Shown here: piece after piece, positions 61,138 to 64,000 of the stretch | Position numbering within the stretch: position 1 is the stretch's first letter | Layout of the letters: every line of letters starts with the position of its first letter | Assembly: GCA_902517745.1 (NCBI GenBank) | Contig: CABYDS010000004.1 | Coordinates: 33,614-97,613, forward strand | Length of the DNA stretch: 64,000 nt | Origin: an uncultured Pelagibacteraceae bacterium | GTDB taxonomy: Bacteria; Pseudomonadota; Alphaproteobacteria; Pelagibacterales; Pelagibacteraceae | Direction of reading: 5' to 3' | Translations under genes and position numbers: made by a program | Notes under the pieces: model-generated | The model's input: the letters and a program-made list of their open reading frames with translations, nothing else | What the model was told of the DNA's origin: nothing | Databases searched by the model: none

Positions 61138-61593
61138 TTATCCAAACTTAAGAGATTTATTTTTCTCGTAATTTTGATGATAGCCTTCTGCTTTACAATA
61201 GTTTTTTTCTTTGGAAATCTTTGTAGTAACTTTTCCATCTAATTTCTCATTCATTTCTTTTAAAATTTTCTCTGCTGTATTTTTTTCATTATCATTATTA
61301 TAAAATATCTCAGACCGATATTGAATTCCTACATAAGTTCCTTGTCTATTTTTTTGAGTTGAGTCATGGAGTTTAAAAAATAATCTGACCATATCTTCAT
61401 AGCTTAAAATATTTTCATCATATTGAACTTTAACTACTTCTATGTGACCTGTATCCCCACCACAAACTGCTTTGTAAGTAACATTAGGATCATCACCTCC
61501 GCAGTAACCACATTCTGTAGATAATATTCCTTTTATACCATCGTATTTAGTTTCGTCCCAAAAACAACCAATACCACCAATAAAAGTTTTCAT
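61138..61593 (-). CDS. msrA: Peptide methionine (S)-S-oxide reductase MsrA
   Basis: The 151-residue enzyme has active-site GCFWDETKY (catalytic Cys10), GYCGGDDPNVTYKAVCGGDTGHIEVVKVQYD and FFKLHDSTQKNRQG, all diagnostic of MsrA. It reduces methionine-S-sulfoxide. The C-terminus (GYHQNYEKNK) lacks extra resolving Cys. It lies 17 bases after the second homocysteine methyltransferase on the same strand. The R-specific partner is msrB at 20640. Confidence 0.95.
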   Translation of the reverse strand: MKTFIGGIGCFWDETKYDGIKGILSTECGYCGGDDPNVTYKAVCGGDTGHIEVVKVQYDENILSYEDMVRLFFKLHDSTQKNRQGTYVGIQYRSEIFYNNDNEKNTAEKILKEMNEKLDGKVTTKISKEKNYCKAEGYHQNYEKNKSLKFG

Positions 61594-61610
61594 AATTTTA
61601 CAATATATTA

Positions 61611-62522
61611 TTACTTCAAAATTGAAACAGCTTTTATCTCTTCAACTCCTATACCACAACAACCACCAACAATTTTTACACCTTTGCTAACCCATTTTTT
61701 TGCAACTTCCAAATAATCATTGGGTGAAAAATTATCTACAAACTTCCAATTTGGTTTTTCGTAATAGCCTTTATTAGGGTAAGCACCAATAACTCCATTA
61801 TAATTTTTTAATGCAGTATCTAAAGCTGCACTCGTTGTTTTAATATCTGAGTGAGCAATTAAAATTGGCCCCTTATGTAATTTACTAAAATTTTTCAACG
61901 ATACTTCTAAATCCTCGTAAATTTCAGTTTTATTCTTCACATCATCATAACCAAGTGTAATATTTTTTGTATTCTGATCTATTACACAGGAGATAGAAAG
62001 CCAAACAGGTAACTTTATATTTGAAGAACACTCAAGCATAGTCTCCACGATTTCTGCTTGAGATGTCATTGCTTCTAAAATTATTAAATCAACACCCTCA
62101 TTTGATAAAATTTTAATATGTTCATTAAAACATGGCTTCATGTTCTTTGTTCCAAGTTTAAGAAAACTTCCATAACTCGAAACACTTCCTGCTAAACAGA
62201 TGTTCTTTTTTGAATTATTAATTGCTTGTTTTGCAATTTGAACTGCTTGTTTATTAAATAATTCAATTGAGTCTTCATATCCGTGTTTTCTAAGAGAAAT
62301 TGGAGTTGTAGCATAAGTATTTGTTGTAATAACATCAGCACCTGCATCAATATAATTTTCATGAACTTCTTTTAGAAATTCTGGGCTATCTACCGAACAT
62401 TTTCCACACCAGAGGTTTTGATCCATTTTAGCTCCTTTTTTTTCAAGCTCAGCACCTATACCTCCATCAAGTAAAATAATTTTTCCTTCATTGATTTTTT
62501 CTTGAATTAAATTGTAAGACAT
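61611..62522 (-). CDS. Second homocysteine S-methyltransferase family protein
   Basis: The 303-residue paralogue has ILLDGGIGAELEKKGA, DAGADVITTNTYATTP, LSISCVID and the zinc pair in IVGGCCGIGVEEI. I use ATG 62522, which sits in the VOC-gene stop (TAATG); the reading from 62543 adds seven residues from that overlap. Different from the paralogue at 58984, so the donors may differ. Operon order is aldehyde dehydrogenase, VOC protein, this gene, msrA, serine hydrolase. Confidence 0.87.
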   Translation of the reverse strand: MSYNLIQEKINEGKIILLDGGIGAELEKKGAKMDQNLWCGKCSVDSPEFLKEVHENYIDAGADVITTNTYATTPISLRKHGYEDSIELFNKQAVQIAKQAINNSKKNICLAGSVSSYGSFLKLGTKNMKPCFNEHIKILSNEGVDLIILEAMTSQAEIVETMLECSSNIKLPVWLSISCVIDQNTKNITLGYDDVKNKTEIYEDLEVSLKNFSKLHKGPILIAHSDIKTTSAALDTALKNYNGVIGAYPNKGYYEKPNWKFVDNFSPNDYLEVAKKWVSKGVKIVGGCCGIGVEEIKAVSILK

Positions 62523-62902
62523 TAATTGTTTGTGAAAGCACAAATTTTATTATTATCAAGATCTCGAATATAAGAATAGTAAACTCCAGAACCTTCTGGT
62601 CTTTCACCTCCAGCTCCTTCACTTTTTCCACCTGCCTTAAGTCCAATCTCATGAAACTTATCAACTATATCTCTAGATGATGTAATAAATGAAACTTGCG
62701 TTCCATTTCCATTAGTTGCCTCTTTCATATTGACAGGTTTGGTCACATAAAACTCTATAGTTCCATCGCCATTTTTTTCTGTGTAACCAGCGCAAACTTC
62801 ATCTTTATAATTTCTTTCTAGATTTAAAACTTTTAAGACTTCATCATAAAAAATTATTGCTTTTTCTAAGTTATTGGTTCCTACCATTACATAACCAAGC
62901 AT
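62522..62902 (-). CDS. VOC/glyoxalase-family protein
   Basis: The 126-residue protein has the betaalphabetabetabeta pattern of the VOC superfamily: GYVMVGTNNLEKAIIFYDEVL at the start, and IEFYVTKPVN then YYSYIRDLDNNKICAF near the end. One Glu (IEFYV) and one further acidic residue could bind metal. The substrate is unknown. It overlaps the methyltransferase start and lies one base after the aldehyde dehydrogenase stop. Confidence 0.85.
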   Translation of the reverse strand: MLGYVMVGTNNLEKAIIFYDEVLKVLNLERNYKDEVCAGYTEKNGDGTIEFYVTKPVNMKEATNGNGTQVSFITSSRDIVDKFHEIGLKAGGKSEGAGGERPEGSGVYYSYIRDLDNNKICAFTNN

Positions 62903-62903
62903 T

Positions 62904-64000
62904 TTAATTTTTCCATTCAGTAATAGTTTTTACCTCTAGATATTCATGCAATCCCCAGGTTCCACCTTCACGTCCATTTCCAGATTGTCTATACCCACCA
63001 AAAGGAGTCCCAGAGTCAGCTGCTTTATGATTTACATACACTATTCCGGACCTTAATTTTTTTGAGACTCTTTTTGCCTTTTCATTATCCTCTGTTTGTA
63101 AATAGTTTCCTAATCCATATTCTGTATCATTTGTAATTTGGATAGCTTCCTCTTCATTTTCAAAAGGAATAATCGACAATACTGGTCCAAATATTTCCTC
63201 TTTAGCAATTCTCATATTATTATTAACATCAGTGAATACTGTTGGTTTAATAAAATAACCTTTCTTTAGATCTTCAGGTTTGTCAGGACCACCTGCTACT
63301 AAAGTAGCACCTTCTTCAATTCCACTATTTATTAAACTTTGAATTTTATCAAATTGAGTTTTTGAAATTACAGGCCCAATATGGTCACCAGCTTTTGAAG
63401 CAAGATCAACTTTAATTTTATTTGCTTCATCTGCAGCTTCTTCAACAGCTCTTTTATAAATTGATTTTTCAACAAGCATTCTAGTTGGGGCATCACAGGA
63501 TTGACCTGAATTACTCATTACGTTTCTAATACCATCTCTGACTGCATCAGGATATGCATCAGCAAAAACAATATTTCCACCTTTACCACCAAGTTCAAGA
63601 CAAACTCTTTTTATAGTTTCAGCAGCATTCTTTGTAATTAATTTTCCAGCTCTAGTAGATCCTGTAAATGAGACCATATCAACATCAGGATGTCCTGACA
63701 GGTCAGTTCCAACACCAGGCCCATCACCATTTACCAAATTAAATACTCCAGCTGGAAATCCAGTCTCATCTATCATCTCTGCAAATAGCATTCCTGACAA
63801 TGGTGCAATTTCAGATGGTTTAAGTACCATTGTACACCCAGTAGCAAAAGCTGGAATTACTTTTAAAGCAATTTGATTTATAGGCCAATTCCAAGGTGTA
63901 ATTAATCCACAAACTCCAATTGGCTCATATACAATATGATTAGTAGATCCTTTATCAAAACCTGGTTCGAATTCGAATTCTTTTAATCTTTTTATAAAGT
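62904..64000 (-). CDS. NAD(P)-dependent aldehyde dehydrogenase (N-terminus off the right edge)
   Basis: About 365 residues are visible; the frame stays open to the window edge. The reading before Met 63830 is also part of the enzyme (EPIGVCGLITPWNWPINQIA). Catalytic Glu is in VCLELGGKGGN, catalytic Cys in SNSGQSCDAPTRM, and the cofactor motif VSFTGSTRAGK is present. The C-terminal blocks (KEEIFGPVLSIIPF, GTPFGGYRQSGNGREGG) are complete. Betaine-aldehyde or another aldehyde is possible; the window cannot decide. It is the first known gene of the leftward operon. Confidence 0.95.
   Translation of the reverse strand, partial: FIKRLKEFEFEPGFDKGSTNHIVYEPIGVCGLITPWNWPINQIALKVIPAFATGCTMVLKPSEIAPLSGMLFAEMIDETGFPAGVFNLVNGDGPGVGTDLSGHPDVDMVSFTGSTRAGKLITKNAAETIKRVCLELGGKGGNIVFADAYPDAVRDGIRNVMSNSGQSCDAPTRMLVEKSIYKRAVEEAADEANKIKVDLASKAGDHIGPVISKTQFDKIQSLINSGIEEGATLVAGGPDKPEDLKKGYFIKPTVFTDVNNNMRIAKEEIFGPVLSIIPFENEEEAIQITNDTEYGLGNYLQTEDNEKAKRVSKKLRSGIVYVNHKAADSGTPFGGYRQSGNGREGGTWGLHEYLEVKTITEWKN

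Noticed and set aside
1..64000. tRNA, rRNA, CRISPR arrays, transposases, phage genes or a replication origin
   Set aside because: I found no GC-rich cloverleaf segments in the gaps, no spaced direct repeats, and no proteins of these kinds.

Overview
The window looks like the chromosome of a SAR11-type marine alphaproteobacterium (Pelagibacterales). The DNA is very AT-rich and Lys/Asn/Ile codons are almost all A/T-ending. Genes are packed with 4-base ATGA or 5-base TAATG overlaps. The content is typical of a streamlined ocean heterotroph: three ABC solute systems with large periplasmic binding proteins, osmolyte catabolism, homocysteine methyltransferases and many DMT-family permeases. No rRNA, tRNA, CRISPR array, insertion sequence or prophage was seen. 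The lineage is inferred from style and gene content only.

Region 1 (1-11.6 kb) is a type IV pilus locus. A leftward operon holds pilT, a GspH/FimT-like prepilin and a PilV-like prepilin cut by the window edge. A rightward operon holds a pilM-pilN fusion, pilO, pilP, pilQ, pilB and pilC. After it come a leftward STAS anti-anti-sigma / RsbW-like kinase pair, two tandem pilin genes and a small membrane protein. Region 2 (11.6-13.8 kb) is an ammonium transporter fused to a SpoIIE/RsbU-type PP2C phosphatase. With the kinase and STAS protein it supplies all three enzyme types of a partner switch, so I propose an ammonium-responsive signalling module embedded in the pilus locus.

Region 3 (13.9-24 kb) is mixed metabolism and envelope: a DadA-like FAD oxidase, a DMT permease, a 2-hydroxyacid dehydrogenase, a homodimeric pyruvate dehydrogenase E1 (aceE) without E2/E3 nearby, an HDAC-family deacetylase, msrB, an inverse-autotransporter-like beta-barrel next to a secreted protein, glutaredoxin, a DUF2805 protein, and a LysE-family exporter whose ribosome site lies in a hairpin.

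Region 4 (24-37.9 kb) has two complete LIV/HAAT-type ABC importers. The first operon runs SBP, terminator, livH, a 60-aa orphan, livM, livG, livF, azlC, azlD, pentapeptide protein, glutarate hydroxylase glaH, a ProC-like reductase. It leads directly into the second set (livG, livF, livH, livM), whose SBP lies convergently on the other strand behind a Nudix gene. Region 5 (38-42.4 kb) is a large subtilisin-type autotransporter and a DMT permease.

Region 6 (42.4-54.5 kb) is a quaternary-amine island: gamma-butyrobetaine dioxygenase, L-carnitine dehydrogenase, a BKACE-family 3-dehydrocarnitine cleavage enzyme, a betainyl-CoA-thioesterase-like protein, a choline-dehydrogenase-like GMC oxidase, a CitE-like lyase, two GFA proteins, an SDR, and a ProXWV importer with a double-length ProW. 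Together these could import gamma-butyrobetaine or carnitine and convert it to glycine betaine. Region 7 (54.5-64 kb) holds DMT permeases, an Fe-alcohol dehydrogenase, an amidase, two homocysteine S-methyltransferases (possible betaine or other methyl-donor users), a serine hydrolase, msrA, a VOC protein and an aldehyde dehydrogenase cut by the right edge.
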